NCBI GenBank assembly: GCA_943354625.1
Contig: CALRCS010000011.1
Coordinates: 1-13,232, forward strand
Length of the DNA stretch: 13,232 nucleotides
Direction: 5' to 3'
Source of the DNA: Candidatus Nomurabacteria bacterium
GTDB lineage: Bacteria; Patescibacteriota; Minisyncoccia; Phycocordibacterales; PALSA-1337
A program made the position numbers and the translations under genes. Each line of letters begins with the position of its first letter. The first letter of the stretch is position 1. Of this stretch, positions 13,099-13,232 are shown in pieces. A model generated the notes under the pieces. That model ran no database searches. It saw only the letters and a program-made list of their open reading frames with translations, and was not told the origin of the DNA.

Positions 13099-13232
13099 TT
13101 CCGCCGAAAAAAAGAATCGTCCCCGCGAGGGCGTGGCGGAAGGGGGGTTTGGGGGGAATTCCGCCACGCCCGAGCGAATACAAAAAGCGGACAGCCCCGT
13201 CGTCCTGCTTGTTAAGAGCAGAACCCCGCACA
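13097..13232 (-). repeat. GC-rich structured repeat, right copy (inverted)
   Basis: The reverse complement matches 9201-9336 at 135 of 136 positions. It starts at the second base of the ddl stop codon and runs to the last base of the window, so its true length is unknown. It keeps the TTCCGCCACG-type hairpin. The sequence just upstream, GGCGGAA (13075-13081), can also pair with TTCCGCC (13099-13105), forming a hairpin around the ddl stop. It may serve as the end of the ddl transcript, though without a T-run on the plus strand. Confidence 0.95.

Noticed and set aside
12908..13231. Minus-strand open frame of 107 codons at the right end
   Set aside because: It is antisense to the well-supported 3' part of ddl and then runs through the repeat. 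It resembles the spurious frame in the left repeat copy.
1..13232. CRISPR array or recoded genetic code (TGA as Gly)
   Set aside because: No regularly spaced repeat-spacer series is seen. TGA acts as a stop in the hydrolase and the 93-residue gene and does not occur inside conserved genes.

Overview
The window looks like a fragment of a Candidate Phyla Radiation (Patescibacteria, probably Parcubacteria-type) genome. The indications are AT-rich coding sequence, a Ser/Thr-rich surface protein with the C-terminal peptidoglycan-binding domain typical of these bacteria, almost no Shine-Dalgarno sequences, several promoters so close to the ATG that the mRNAs should be leaderless, and a rplJ-rplL pair separated from its usual rplK-rplA and rpoB-rpoC neighbours. 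TGA ends at least two genes and is not read as glycine, so the standard bacterial code applies and Gracilibacteria/SR1 are unlikely. The window opens inside a gene and closes inside a repeat copy, as expected for a contig broken at a dispersed repeat.

Positions 1-3406, surface-protein and Fic region: the 3' part of a large repeat-containing surface protein, a 52-residue single-pass membrane protein gene directly behind it, a terminator, then a RhuM-Fic fusion gene. The 3' end of the small gene plus its terminator (110 bp) recurs as a direct repeat after the Fic gene, together with an in-frame-deleted remnant of the small gene. The Fic gene is therefore bracketed by direct repeats. Positions 3407-6061: a secreted LCAT-like lipase/acyltransferase with an N-terminal beta-helix and a C-terminal calcium-loop motif, preceded by an array of T-tracts phased at 11 bp.

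Positions 6062-8898, housekeeping region: an L10 leader RNA and rplJ-rplL, then a winged-helix protein with a degenerate nucleotidyltransferase domain, a multi-pass TM_helix/MscS-type membrane protein, and a 93-residue membrane protein whose promoter overlaps the preceding terminator. Positions 8899-9536 hold no convincing protein gene. They contain a candidate small RNA on the minus strand and a long GC-rich structured repeat.

Positions 9537-13098, cell-wall cassette: Xre-type regulator, alpha/beta hydrolase, membrane-anchored MurF-like ligase and D-alanine-D-alanine ligase, all on the plus strand. The first three are translationally tight (3-bp gap, then a 4-bp ATGA overlap); ddl has its own near-leaderless promoter. 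Nearly identical 136-bp copies of the GC-rich repeat (one mismatch) flank this cassette in inverted orientation, and the distal copy begins inside the ddl stop codon. The genes would make D-Ala-D-Ala and attach it to an acceptor, possibly at the membrane. The Mur ligase appears to lack the usual UDP-binding first domain and has a membrane segment in its place. This repeat-bounded, regulator-headed module is the strongest candidate here for something under-described.
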